Source of the DNA: an uncultured Tolumonas sp.
GTDB lineage: Bacteria; Pseudomonadota; Gammaproteobacteria; Enterobacterales; Aeromonadaceae
Assembly: GCF_963556105.2 (NCBI RefSeq)
Contig: NZ_OY829945.1
Span: 477,001 to 541,000 of the forward strand
Reading direction: 5' to 3'
DNA length: 64,000 nucleotides
The notes below the pieces were generated by a model. The model worked only from the letters and a program-made list of their open reading frames with translations, was not told where the DNA came from and did not search any database. The translations under genes and the position numbers were made by a program. Below, in pieces: positions 18,723-27,638 of this stretch (the first letter of the stretch is position 1; the number at the start of each line of letters is the position of its first letter).

Positions 18723-19997
18723 ATGCGTTATCTCACTCTTCTGCTTTTGCTTTGTTTGTCCGTTTGGGGGCTGGCATTGCCATCCGGTGCACTGGAACAG
18801 GGTTTTATGTTCTGGCGTAATCAAGGTATCAATTTATCCGGTTTGATTGCTGTTGCCCTGATGGGCGCATTGATCTTGATGGCAACGCGTCCGCACTGGC
18901 TGGAACAGCGCCTGGGTGGGCTGGATCATATGTATCAGCTACATAAATGGAGCGGGATCTCGGCGGGTTCCATGGTGTTCGTGCACTGGTTGCTGACCAA
19001 GTCACCGCGCTGGTTGGTGGATTGGGGCTTACTGCAGCTCGGGCCAAAACCCGCGGGTGCACATATCCCTGACGCCTGGCGCGGGATTGCCAAAGAAGCG
19101 GGTGAATACTGCTTCTATGCGATGATCCTGTTTATCATCATCAGTCTGGTCAAAGTATTGCCGTATGGTCGCTTCCGTCAGATCCATAAAGTGGGCGCTG
19201 TACTGTTTTTGTTGGCCGCATTTCATAGTGTTTATCTGTTACCTGACCCGTTGCGTTGGGCGCCGTTTGGTCTGTTAACGTTAACGGTGAGTGTGGTGGG
19301 GAGTCTGGCAGCCTTATGGAGCCTGTTTGGTCAGAGTGGTCGTATGCAACGTTATCCCGGCCAGGTGTATGCGATCCACCGGCATGAAGGAAATGTACTG
19401 GAGTTGGAAATTACCTTACCGACGGATTTCAGTGATGAGTATTTACCGGGCCAGTTTGCGTTATTGACGTTTGATCAACAGGAAGGGGCTCATCCGTTTA
19501 CCATAGTGCGGGAAGATGTGCAAAATGGCAGTATTATTTTTGCTATCAAGGCATTAGGTGATTATACCAGTCGGCTGGCCGAGTCTATTGAGCTGAGTGA
19601 TCCAGTGACTATCGAAGGTCCGTATGGGCGCTTCGTATTGCCGGAAGCCAAATCACAGGAATATTGGATTGCTGGTGGTATTGGTATCACGCCATTTATG
19701 GCCTGGCTGGAAGGCTTGGCTGCCGAAGGCGAACGCCGTCCGGCAGCACATCTGTATTATTGTGTGAACAGCCAGCAAGAAGTTCTGTTTGCCGACCGCT
19801 TACAACAACTGGCGAAATTAACCGGTGTCAAAATCACCATTGTCGATCGCCAGCTCGATGGTTTTCTCGATGCTTCCCGCCTGAATATCGATGAAGACAC
19901 GCAGCTGTGGTTTTGTGGCCCGAAAGGCATGCGTACGATGTTGTTAACCCATGTGCCAGCCGCGCAGTTGCATTATGAACACTTTGATTTTCGCTGA
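18723..19997 (+). CDS. Ferric-reductase-like flavohaem membrane protein
   Basis: A 424-residue membrane flavocytochrome. Residues 1-205 hold about six hydrophobic segments with paired histidines (HKWSG and FVHWLL near 80-95; QIHKVGAVLFLLAAFHS near 155-172), the haem ligands of the ferric reductase/NOX fold. The C-terminal half has an FAD-binding motif HPFTIVRED (about 258-266) and an NAD(P)-binding site GGIGITPFMAW (about 320-330), ending with FCGPKGM. It would move electrons from NAD(P)H across the membrane. The substrate is unknown. The start at 18723 is chosen because the longer ORF adds a non-conserved leader. An ERIC repeat follows the stop by 2 bases. Confidence 0.83.
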   Translation: MRYLTLLLLLCLSVWGLALPSGALEQGFMFWRNQGINLSGLIAVALMGALILMATRPHWLEQRLGGLDHMYQLHKWSGISAGSMVFVHWLLTKSPRWLVDWGLLQLGPKPAGAHIPDAWRGIAKEAGEYCFYAMILFIIISLVKVLPYGRFRQIHKVGAVLFLLAAFHSVYLLPDPLRWAPFGLLTLTVSVVGSLAALWSLFGQSGRMQRYPGQVYAIHRHEGNVLELEITLPTDFSDEYLPGQFALLTFDQQEGAHPFTIVREDVQNGSIIFAIKALGDYTSRLAESIELSDPVTIEGPYGRFVLPEAKSQEYWIAGGIGITPFMAWLEGLAAEGERRPAAHLYYCVNSQQEVLFADRLQQLAKLTGVKITIVDRQLDGFLDASRLNIDEDTQLWFCGPKGMRTMLLTHVPAAQLHYEHFDFR

Positions 19998-19999
19998 TG

Positions 20000-20122
20000 T
20001 ACCCTTCCCACTTGAAGCTGCAGCGGTGTTGGCTGCGTTCATTCGCCCCAATCACATAGTTGATCTATGCTCATGGGGCTCATTCACTTGCCGCCTACCT
20101 GCAACTCCAAGTGGTTTGGGTA
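20000..20122 (-). repeat. ERIC-type palindromic repeat, copy B
   Basis: About 123 bp, inverted relative to copies C and D, with core CCCCAATCACATAG and CTATGCTCATGGGG. It begins 2 bases after the stop of the ferric-reductase-like gene and so will be in its mRNA 3' end. Confidence 0.9.
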
Positions 20123-20163
20123 TGCATGGGGCAATTTAGCGGGAAGGGTATTATTTAGCCGCC

Positions 20164-21114
20164 TTATTTGGCGGCTTTTCCATATAACTGCCCACGGAAT
20201 AACAGCTGTAGTGTCCGCCATGCCAGATAACCAATAAACAAATTGGCGCCGATAAATATCGGAATGGATAACCACTGCGCGGAAGGTAATCCGGCGGCGG
20301 CCAGTTTTAACCCACTCACCGTAGTGGCGGCAACACCGAACGTATAGGCCCAATAAGAGGGCGCAAACGCTTGAGCACCTAACCAGTTGCCGAGACGCAA
20401 TCCCAGCAATAACTGGAACAGACCATATCCCCACAACATCAGTAACCAAGGTGCGGTGCTGCCAGGAATTAAGAGTAAACTGGCCATCGCGCAGACCACG
20501 GGCGGCGCAAACTGAATGCCAAGCAGTGGACGTTGCGCGACCGGCATGGTTTTCGGATGCCATAAGCGCTGAATGATCAACGATTCTAGCGCCAGCCAGG
20601 AAAACACGCCTGCGCCGAGAAACAGCCAGCCCCAGTCGGCATGGCCTAAGGCGCCCAAAGCAGCGGCACTGGTAAAATTGCCGGCGACGGTCGGCAGGTA
20701 GAGGGTTGGTGCGGTGTCGAGCGTATCTCGACCACCTTGCCAGAGCGTGCCGGTGTGCCATAACGCAAACATCAGATGCCAGCTGATCCCGGCAGCTGTC
20801 AACATCGCTGCTGCTGTGCGGGAATAAGGTAAAACAGCTAACACAATCAATAAGGTGGAAACACCAAGTAAGGCGGGCGTGCCGCCTTGTACCGGATGCA
20901 GAAATTCCGCCCGTACCAGATCAAAATGACGCATGGCCTGCCAGATATAACCCAGTAATAAAACCGCCCAAACTAAGCCCGCCAGCAAGAGCAGGCTTTC
21001 GCCAATCAGGTGTGGTAATTGCCAAAGTTGTGCCGCAATGCGCCAGGCTTGCCCGAGACCGGACAAGCCTAACACCATGCCGAAGAAAGACGCAGGGATC
21101 CGTTTTTGTGTCAT
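20164..21114 (-). CDS. tehA: TehA-type transporter (tellurite resistance/dicarboxylate, TDT family)
   Basis: A 316-residue protein with about ten hydrophobic segments, start MTQKRIPASFFGMVLGLSGL, typical of TehA (the SLAC1/TDT fold). It contains SLLLIPGSTAPWLL and GVAATTVSGLKLA. TehA gives tellurite resistance when overproduced; natural substrates are small anions. Its ATG overlaps the tolC stop (TAATG), so it is the last gene of the efflux operon. Function within that operon is unclear. Confidence 0.85.
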   Translation of the reverse strand: MTQKRIPASFFGMVLGLSGLGQAWRIAAQLWQLPHLIGESLLLLAGLVWAVLLLGYIWQAMRHFDLVRAEFLHPVQGGTPALLGVSTLLIVLAVLPYSRTAAAMLTAAGISWHLMFALWHTGTLWQGGRDTLDTAPTLYLPTVAGNFTSAAALGALGHADWGWLFLGAGVFSWLALESLIIQRLWHPKTMPVAQRPLLGIQFAPPVVCAMASLLLIPGSTAPWLLMLWGYGLFQLLLGLRLGNWLGAQAFAPSYWAYTFGVAATTVSGLKLAAAGLPSAQWLSIPIFIGANLFIGYLAWRTLQLLFRGQLYGKAAK

Positions 21115-22442
21115 TACTTCTTCGCCATCAGACCCTGATTGATATCCAGCAGATCCTGCTCGGACAGCGTGCCGGCAGTCTGTTTCAATTGCAGTGTGCT
21201 CAGAATGTAGTTGTAACGGGCATCCGAGAGTTTTTGCTTAGCGGAATACAGTTTGCTGGTGGCGTTCAGCACATCGACGATAGTGCGGGTGCCCACCTGA
21301 TAGCCGGCTTGTGTGGCGGTCAGTGCGCTGTCGGCAGAAATCACTGATTGCTGATAGGCTTTAATGGTGCCGATGCTGGCAAACACATTGTTGTAGTTTT
21401 TATACAAATCAGCCTGCATGCTGCGGTAGGTTTTCTCCAGATTTTCACTGGCAGCAACATAATTAAACTGCGCTTGTTTAACCTGTGACTGGGTCGCGCC
21501 ACCGGAGTACAGCGGCAGGTTAAACTGCAGACCAATGGTGCCTTCGTTCAGCGTACCGTCTTCTTTTGAGGTCGTATTTTTTTCATAGTTGGTGTAGTTC
21601 GAATTGGCACCTAATTTTAGATCCAACGTTGGTAAATGACCCGCTTTTGCCAGATCGATCTGCTGTTTGGCGACATCTTTACTGATGCGTAACTGGTTCA
21701 ATGTCAGGCTGTGGTCTTGCGCGTCTTTCAGCCATTGATCCGCGCTTTGTGCCATCGGGCTTGGGCTAAAACGCTCAGTGTTCAGCACATCCAGAAAACG
21801 ATGTTCATTCCCGGTAAGCTGACGTAATGATTCAAAGCTGTTTGCCAGTGTGTTTTGCGCATTAATACTGTCAGCCACGGCTAAATCATGTGCCGCTTTG
21901 GCTTCCTGTACATCGGTAATGGCAGTCATACCCACATTAAAACGTTGTTGTGTTTCATCGAGCTGGCGTTGTAAGGCTTTTTCATTGGCATTGGTGTATT
22001 CCAGCGAATCTTGCGCCGCTAACACACTGAAATAGGCCTGTGCGGTACGCAACATCAAACCTTGTTTCTCGATGTTTAGTGCCACATCACTGCTCATTGC
22101 TTGTTTGCTGGTAATGTCGGAATTCATCCAGACTGACTCACGGAACAACGCTTGCGTCAGCGATAAACCCGCGCCGGCAGTGCGCGCGGTTTGTTGATCA
22201 TCACGGTTAGTTTTTTGATAACCGCTGCTGGCATTTAAACCAATTTGTGGCAGTTTAGCAGCATCGGCTTCATTGATTTTCTCAAATGCGGCATCGCGTT
22301 GTGCCTGTGTCTGCTGCAGTTGCGGATCTTTTTCCTGCGCTTGATGGTAGATATCGAGCAGGCTTTCTGCGTATGCCAGTGGTGACAGGCCGAACAGGAT
22401 CAAAACCGATAATAATGATTTTTTCATCAGAACTTTTTTCAT
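21114..22442 (-). CDS. tolC: Outer-membrane channel TolC
   Basis: A 442-residue trimeric outer-membrane efflux duct. A signal peptide (PLAYA near residue 25) is followed by the two homologous halves of the OEP family: ESLLDIYHQAQEKDPQLQQ and the conserved AAKLPQIGLNASSGY (about 58-72), then QQRFNVGMTAITDVQEA (about 165-180), and in the second half QVGTRTIVDVLNATSKLYSA (about 375-394). It sits 14 bases after the permease gene, so it is expressed with the ABC exporter. It is not next to nudF as in E. coli because the exporter genes lie between. Confidence 0.93.
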   Translation of the reverse strand: MKKVLMKKSLLSVLILFGLSPLAYAESLLDIYHQAQEKDPQLQQTQAQRDAAFEKINEADAAKLPQIGLNASSGYQKTNRDDQQTARTAGAGLSLTQALFRESVWMNSDITSKQAMSSDVALNIEKQGLMLRTAQAYFSVLAAQDSLEYTNANEKALQRQLDETQQRFNVGMTAITDVQEAKAAHDLAVADSINAQNTLANSFESLRQLTGNEHRFLDVLNTERFSPSPMAQSADQWLKDAQDHSLTLNQLRISKDVAKQQIDLAKAGHLPTLDLKLGANSNYTNYEKNTTSKEDGTLNEGTIGLQFNLPLYSGGATQSQVKQAQFNYVAASENLEKTYRSMQADLYKNYNNVFASIGTIKAYQQSVISADSALTATQAGYQVGTRTIVDVLNATSKLYSAKQKLSDARYNYILSTLQLKQTAGTLSEQDLLDINQGLMAKK

Positions 22443-22458
22443 CAAAACTGTACCCCAG

Positions 22459-23595
22459 TTAGTCGAGTGTTTTCCGGAAGCGCAGTACGCCCAGTAATAA
22501 CATCGTGAATAAAAACAGTAGTAATGGCCACAAATGCGGCCACATCTCGATCACGCTATTGCCTTTCAGCATAATCCCACGGATCAGTCGAATAAAGTGT
22601 GTCAGCGGTAATAACTCACCAATGCGTTGTGCCCATTCGGGCATACCGCGGAATGGAAACATAAAACCGGATAACAGCATGGATGGCAGAAAAAAGAAAA
22701 ATGTCATCTGCATGGCTTGGGTCTGGTTGCGCGCCACGCTGGAAATGGTGATCCCAACGCTGAGATTTGCTGCGATAAATACCAGAATTCCCAGAAATAA
22801 CCAACTAGCCGGGCCGACAAAAGGTACGGCAAATAATAAGCGTGCCGCAATCAAGATCACGCCAACCTGCACAAAACCAATCAAGACATAGGGCAGGATC
22901 TTACCCAGCATCACCTCCAGCGGGCGTACCGGCGTGGCCAGCAGATTCTCCATGGTGCCACGTTCCACTTCACGCGTTACCGCCAAGGCGGTCATCATGA
23001 TCATGGTCATGGTCAGGATCACCCCCATCAGGCCTGGCACAATATTGTATTGCGTTAACCCTTCCGGATTAAACCGCCGCTGGATCACCAGCTCATACGG
23101 TTGTGTTTTACCATTCAGATAACTCAGCGTGCCGGTCAGTTCATGCTGCAACCATTGCTGACTCAGTTGCTGCAATGCACCGATGGCATTGGCAGTGGCG
23201 GAAGGGTCGGTCGCATCCGCGGCCACTAACAGTTGTGGACGCTCACCACGCTGCAGCTGTTTGGCAAAACCCGTCGGGATCACGACGGCAAACTGCGCAT
23301 CACCTTCCTCCAGCCAACGATCGGCTTCGGCATCACTCAAATCGGTGGCCACCAGCTGGAAATAACCGCTGTTTTCGAGGCTTTGTACAATGGCACGAGT
23401 AAAGGGTGTTTGTTCATGCGCAACAATCACGGTCGGCAGATGTTTCGGATCACCGTTGATCGCATAACCAAACAACACCAGCTGGATCAGCGGAATACCC
23501 AGCATCATGGCAAAGGTCAGCCGATCACGGCGTAGCTGAATAAACTCTTTGGCGATCATCGCCAGCAAACGGTGCCAGCTTAATATCTGATTCAT
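22459..23595 (-). CDS. ABC-2 type efflux permease
   Basis: A 378-residue ABC-2 permease: N-terminal membrane helix (about 24-42, FAMMLGIPLIQLVLFGYAIN), a large extracytoplasmic domain (about 45-170) and five further helices (about 180-370), with the family signature REVERGTMENLLATPVRPLE at about residues 213-232. It is related to YbhR/YbhS/YhhJ. E. coli ybhGFSR has two permeases; here one is present, so it would act as a homodimer. The ATG at 23595 has AGAGG five bases upstream. Confidence 0.9.
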   Translation of the reverse strand: MNQILSWHRLLAMIAKEFIQLRRDRLTFAMMLGIPLIQLVLFGYAINGDPKHLPTVIVAHEQTPFTRAIVQSLENSGYFQLVATDLSDAEADRWLEEGDAQFAVVIPTGFAKQLQRGERPQLLVAADATDPSATANAIGALQQLSQQWLQHELTGTLSYLNGKTQPYELVIQRRFNPEGLTQYNIVPGLMGVILTMTMIMMTALAVTREVERGTMENLLATPVRPLEVMLGKILPYVLIGFVQVGVILIAARLLFAVPFVGPASWLFLGILVFIAANLSVGITISSVARNQTQAMQMTFFFFLPSMLLSGFMFPFRGMPEWAQRIGELLPLTHFIRLIRGIMLKGNSVIEMWPHLWPLLLFLFTMLLLGVLRFRKTLD

Positions 23596-23603
23596 AAGCA
23601 CCT

Positions 23604-24530
23604 CTAGCGGAAATTATCCTGACTTTGCTGCATCAGATGAATGAACACATCTTCCAGTTGTGGTGTGATCAACTGCCAGTGCAGATCGCTGCGCTGCCTA
23701 AATGGCGCTATTGCCTGTGCTAAAGTTTCGGCATCTAAGCCATTGATGTGCAAGCTGGTACCAAACTGCGTGATCAGTGCGATGGCGGGGTGATTTTGTA
23801 ACACAGGTACCAACTCATCGACCCGACCTTCTACTTGCCAAGTGATAAACTGACTTTGCTGGATCAACTCACGCGGCGTGCCGCAGGCCAGTAATTTGCC
23901 GTAAGCAATATAGCCTAAGCGGTGGCAGCGTTCCGCTTCATCCATGTAATGGGTTGAAACCAGTACTGTCATGCCGTCTGCCGCTAATTCATGGATCTCA
24001 TCCCAGAAATCACGGCGTGCTTTCGGGTCAACGCCAGCGGTAGGTTCATCCAGCAACAGCAGCTGTGGTTCGTGCAGCATACAAGCGGCCAGCGCCAGTC
24101 GTTGTTTCCACCCCCCCGATAACGTGCCCGCCAGTTGGTTTTGTCGCCCCGCAAGGCCAAGGCGTTCCAGCGCTTGTTGCACGCGGGATTTGCGTTCCTT
24201 CATCCCGTAAATACGGGCGATAAAATCGAGATTTTCGCGCAGACTCAGATCATCATATAAACCGAAGCGTTGTGTCATGTAACCGACGTGGCGTTTGATC
24301 TCAACAGCCTGTTGGGTGATGTCATAACCCAGTGTATGACCGGAACCACTGTCAGGGGTCAGCAACCCACACATCATGCGGATCGAGGTGGTTTTCCCGC
24401 TGCCGTTCGGCCCGAGAAAACCGTAGATCTCGCCACGTCGCACCTGCATCGATAGGTTATCGACCACCAGTTTATCGCCGAAGCTTTTGTTTAAGCCTTG
24501 TACATCAATGATCCAGTTATCCCTGTTCAT
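23604..24530 (-). CDS. ABC exporter ATP-binding subunit
   Basis: A 308-residue ATPase with Walker A GPNGSGKTT (about 40-48), signature LSGGWKQRLALA (about 140-151), Walker B LLLLDEPTAGVDP (about 159-171) and H-loop STHYMDEA. A C-terminal extension of about 80 residues follows. This is YbhF-like but with a single nucleotide-binding domain, unlike E. coli YbhF, which has two. It pairs with the permease downstream. Confidence 0.93.
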   Translation of the reverse strand: MNRDNWIIDVQGLNKSFGDKLVVDNLSMQVRRGEIYGFLGPNGSGKTTSIRMMCGLLTPDSGSGHTLGYDITQQAVEIKRHVGYMTQRFGLYDDLSLRENLDFIARIYGMKERKSRVQQALERLGLAGRQNQLAGTLSGGWKQRLALAACMLHEPQLLLLDEPTAGVDPKARRDFWDEIHELAADGMTVLVSTHYMDEAERCHRLGYIAYGKLLACGTPRELIQQSQFITWQVEGRVDELVPVLQNHPAIALITQFGTSLHINGLDAETLAQAIAPFRQRSDLHWQLITPQLEDVFIHLMQQSQDNFR

Positions 24531-24533
24531 GGC

Positions 24534-25505
24534 TTATTGCTCCGCTTTCGCCAGTGTCACAGCGACCGGCTGCCCCGGATGTAACAGGAAGGTTTTGCTA
24601 TCTAACGGCTTGGCTTCGACCATAAACACCAGTTTGGACCGGTTCTCTTTGCTATAGATCACCGGTGGCGTGTATTCCGCGTTGTTGGCTATAAAACTAA
24701 TGCGAGCCGGGATCGGCTGTTGGCAGCTATCACAACTGACATTGATGCGTTGGCCTGATTTGATCGTCGCCAGCACTGCTTCCGGGATATAAAAGCGGAT
24801 CTTCACCGCCTCTGGCGCCAACAAGGTCACCACGGGGGAACCGGCTGGGATCCACTCACCAACCCGATATAAGGTCTCTTCGACCCGTCCGGTTATCGGG
24901 CTGTGTGGTGTGGTTTGTGTCACCAGCCAATCGGCATGGGTGAGCTGTGCGGCGGCTGCGGTAACGTCGGCCTGTGCTGCTTGCCGTACATCTACACGCG
25001 CAGCTTGTGCTGCCAACGCCAACTGCGCGTTCAGATCGCGGACTTTACCTTGCGCCTGTAATCGGGTGCTGGCGGCCTGATCTAATGCGGACTGATTACT
25101 GAACCCTTGCCGGCGCAGCCGTTGCTGACGCGAAAGTTCCTGCTCGCTCAGTCTTAGCGCGGCTTGTGCGGCACTAAATTGCGCTTGTAAGGCAGAAATC
25201 TCCTCACTGCGTTTGCCTTTATTTAAATCTGCCACTTGGGCTTGGGCTTTTTGCAACATTGCCGCCGCGGCTTGCTGATTACTGATGCTCTCGTTGCTTT
25301 CCAGACGAAATAGCGGTTGATCCACGGTAACGGCTTGCCCTTCGGTCACCTGCAATTCACGCAGATATCCGGCTACCGGTGTGGCGATCCGCACATAATC
25401 ACCTTCCACATAACCTGGCAGTGAGGTGTTAGTGTCTTGCTGGCAAGCACTTAACCCAATTCCACCTAAGAATAACCAACCACACAAACCAATCATTTTA
25501 TGCAT
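24534..25505 (-). CDS. HlyD-family periplasmic adaptor lipoprotein
   Basis: A 323-residue membrane-fusion protein. The N-terminus has a lipobox LSAC (Cys about residue 21). A lipoyl half-motif GYVEGDYVRIATPVAGYLREL leads into a helical hairpin (about residues 70-180, Ala/Gln-rich) and a beta barrel. It links the ABC pump to TolC, as YbhG does. It overlaps the stop of the regulator gene by 8 bases. Confidence 0.9.
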   Translation of the reverse strand: MHKMIGLCGWLFLGGIGLSACQQDTNTSLPGYVEGDYVRIATPVAGYLRELQVTEGQAVTVDQPLFRLESNESISNQQAAAAMLQKAQAQVADLNKGKRSEEISALQAQFSAAQAALRLSEQELSRQQRLRRQGFSNQSALDQAASTRLQAQGKVRDLNAQLALAAQAARVDVRQAAQADVTAAAAQLTHADWLVTQTTPHSPITGRVEETLYRVGEWIPAGSPVVTLLAPEAVKIRFYIPEAVLATIKSGQRINVSCDSCQQPIPARISFIANNAEYTPPVIYSKENRSKLVFMVEAKPLDSKTFLLHPGQPVAVTLAKAEQ

Positions 25506-26160
25506 GCGAGGCCTCCTGTAAGGCCATCAAACCGGCCCAGCTGAAACGCACAATGTGATCTTCAATATCATCCAGCCAGCCGGAGTAAGACAGCAGATCC
25601 GGATTGGTTCTTAAGATGAGCGGGCGAGCCAGCACATAGATAATGCACTGACCAAACAGACTTAACGTGCAGCGCAAGAGGGTAGTTTGATCCGCATGGG
25701 GCAGGATCTGGCGCAACAGACTGAACACCTGCTGCATTTGCGGATATTGAAAACGCTGAAAAATATCGTCCTGCGCCGCCGTTGGGTTGACCATTTCCCG
25801 CAGTATTAACTGCGCGAGTTGGCAGCCTTGGCTGTCATCCAACATACGTTGCAACAGACTGTGGATCATAAAGCGGAAATGTTGCTGTAACGATTGCTCA
25901 GTATCCGTCAGCAATGGTCGTTGCTGGATCGCGAGTTCCCCATGATGGCGTAATACCGCCAGATATAAGCCGTCTTTGCCGCCGAAGTGATAATTGATGG
26001 CGGAAAGCCGCACACCGGCATTTTTGGCGATCTGCTGTACCCGCGCGGCACGAAAGCCTTGATCAATAAATTCCGGTGTTGCGGCCGTGATCAATTTCAG
26101 GCGGGTTTCTTCGCCATGTGCCGTGAGTGGTGGCGCTGGAATGATGGTTTGCTCTGGCAT
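25498..26160 (-). CDS. CecR-like TetR-family regulator
   Basis: A 220-residue TetR-family repressor with the HTH at about residues 33-62 (VQQIAKNAGVRLSAINYHFGGKDGLYLAVL) and a C-terminal domain of the CecR (DUF1956) type. In E. coli CecR controls ybhGFSR. Here the gene heads the operon and two palindromic operators sit 12-90 bases upstream of its start, so autoregulation of the whole operon is likely. The inducing compound is unknown. Confidence 0.84.
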   Translation of the reverse strand: MPEQTIIPAPPLTAHGEETRLKLITAATPEFIDQGFRAARVQQIAKNAGVRLSAINYHFGGKDGLYLAVLRHHGELAIQQRPLLTDTEQSLQQHFRFMIHSLLQRMLDDSQGCQLAQLILREMVNPTAAQDDIFQRFQYPQMQQVFSLLRQILPHADQTTLLRCTLSLFGQCIIYVLARPLILRTNPDLLSYSGWLDDIEDHIVRFSWAGLMALQEASHA

Positions 26161-26171
26161 AACCGAACCAA

Positions 26172-26191
26172 ATTAGAAAACTTTTTCTAAT
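26172..26191. promoter_or_regulatory. Palindromic operator 1 of the CecR-like regulator
   Basis: ATTAGAAAACTTTTTCTAAT: an inverted repeat of ATTAGAAA with a 4-base centre, 11 bases upstream of the regulator start codon. It shares its core arms with operator 2. Confidence 0.65.
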
Positions 26192-26219
26192 CATTGAACA
26201 GGAACACTACAAACGCAAG

Positions 26220-26249
26220 ATCAGATTAGAAATTATTTTCTAATCTGAT
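26220..26249. promoter_or_regulatory. Palindromic operator 2 of the CecR-like regulator
   Basis: A 30-bp perfect palindrome with 13-bp arms (ATCAGATTAGAAA and its reverse complement) around TTAT. It contains the same ATTAGAAA core as operator 1, 48 bases closer to nudF. Confidence 0.68.
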
Positions 26250-26253
26250 GGTG

Positions 26254-26378
26254 TGCCCAAAGTAATTGTGTTGCAGCAAGGCGACAAGTGAACGAATTCC
26301 CATGAGCATAGATAAACGATGTGATTGAGGTGAGAGAACGCAGTCAACAACGCCGCAACGTCAAGTACAAAGGGTATA
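26254..26378 (+). repeat. ERIC-type palindromic repeat, copy C
   Basis: About 125 bp starting TGCCCAAAGTAATTG and ending AAGTACAAAGGGTATA, with the core CCCATGAGCATAG. It sits between the exporter operators and nudF. Confidence 0.88.
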
Positions 26379-26472
26379 AATGAGAATCACTCTTGCCCCC
26401 CTGCAGGCTTCGGGGTAACCTGCTTTCCTTGTTTTAAAGTCAGTGTCATCAAGCCAGTACGGGAGCGTCACC

Positions 26473-27114
26473 ATGGTGGATTCAGTCTTAGCCGCTGATC
26501 AACATTACGATCGTAATGATGTCGAAATCGTGAAGTGTGAACCCTGCTTTAAAGGATTCTTTCGCATTAATCGTTATCACCTGCGGCATAAATTGTTTGC
26601 CGGTGGTTGGGGTGACGTGATCCAGCGCGAGATGTTTGAGCGCGGGCATGCTGCCGCCGTATTGCTTTATGATATTGAACTTGATCGTGTGGTGTTGCTC
26701 GAGCAGTTTCGTCTGGGGGCGGTTGAGACGAAACAAGACCCGTGGTTGTTAGAGTTGGTCGCTGGCATTATCGAAGAAGGCGAACAAGCAGATGAAGTTA
26801 TCCACCGTGAGGCGGAAGAAGAAGCGGGCTTACGCTTACAAAAAGCCGAGTTTGCGCTGAGTTTTATGGTCAGCCCCGGTGGTACCACGGAGCGCATTCA
26901 TCTGTATGTCGGTAAGGTTGATTCTACACAAGCCGATGGTCTGCATGGGTTGGCGCATGAAGGTGAAGATATTCGTCTGCATGTGGTGAGCCGTGAGCAG
27001 GCGTATCGTTGGGTAGAAGAAGGGCGCATTGATAACGCGACTACGGTAATTGGTTTGCAATGGCTGGAATTACACCGTGCTCAGTTGCAACAACGCTGGT
27101 TGGGTGGATCGTGA
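26473..27114 (+). CDS. nudF: ADP-ribose pyrophosphatase NudF
   Basis: A 213-residue Nudix hydrolase that splits ADP-ribose to AMP and ribose-5-phosphate. The Nudix box starts GIIEEGEQ and contains REAEEEAGL (about residues 97-119), and the downstream PGGTTERIHLYVG loop is typical of ADP-ribose pyrophosphatases. The ATG at 26473 has GGAG eight bases upstream. It is first gene of the nudF-yqiB-cpdA-yqiA-parE operon. Confidence 0.95.
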   Translation: MVDSVLAADQHYDRNDVEIVKCEPCFKGFFRINRYHLRHKLFAGGWGDVIQREMFERGHAAAVLLYDIELDRVVLLEQFRLGAVETKQDPWLLELVAGIIEEGEQADEVIHREAEEEAGLRLQKAEFALSFMVSPGGTTERIHLYVGKVDSTQADGLHGLAHEGEDIRLHVVSREQAYRWVEEGRIDNATTVIGLQWLELHRAQLQQRWLGGS

Positions 27115-27554
27115 CGACGCTCTGTGCCACCCGGCGCCATGTGCCTGATCTGCCCGAGCTGCATCGAGCCTATGAAACCAACTATATGGCCTTGATGAAG
27201 CTGCTACCTTCCACCGTAGACGGCGGGGCGCGGTTGTATAACGTTGCACAATCATTACAATTTGCCGTTCGCATTCTGGAAAATACCCGCTACACCACGT
27301 TGTTGGAAATCTGTCAGCACAATGAAGAGCTGCCTGATTTTTTGCGAGGTTACATGCAAGTCCGGCTGTACCACGATGCACGTATGGCGGAAGTGTGTGT
27401 CAGCCAGCAGATTTCCCGTTTACACCCCAGCTATGATTATCCCAACCCAGCTATGCATCAGCGGGATGAAAAAGAGCAGTGTAACCACTTTCTGGCAGAA
27501 TGGCTGCGTTTCTGCCTGGCCCACGGCTATAGCGCGCAGGCGCTGGCATATTAA
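27111..27554 (+). CDS. yqiB: DUF1249 family protein YqiB
   Basis: A 147-residue protein of unknown function. It has TRYTTLLEI, VRLYHDARMAEVCVSQQ, YDYPNPAMHQRDEKEQ and FLAEWLRFCLAHG, the conserved blocks of YqiB. The start is GTG at 27111, overlapping the nudF stop (GTGA), with GGTGG upstream. Confidence 0.9.
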   Translation: MTTLCATRRHVPDLPELHRAYETNYMALMKLLPSTVDGGARLYNVAQSLQFAVRILENTRYTTLLEICQHNEELPDFLRGYMQVRLYHDARMAEVCVSQQISRLHPSYDYPNPAMHQRDEKEQCNHFLAEWLRFCLAHGYSAQALAY

Positions 27555-27638
27555 AGAATAAACAGATAATGCCTTTCGCCTGATTTGCCATGATGGGCAT
27601 TTGGGGAGGCATTGTCCGCAAGTGAAAAGAGAGAGATT

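Noticed and set aside
20084-20761. 225-residue minus-strand ORF inside the tehA region
   Set aside because: It overlaps tehA in another frame and the ERIC repeat, and its translation has no protein-like pattern. It is a shadow ORF.
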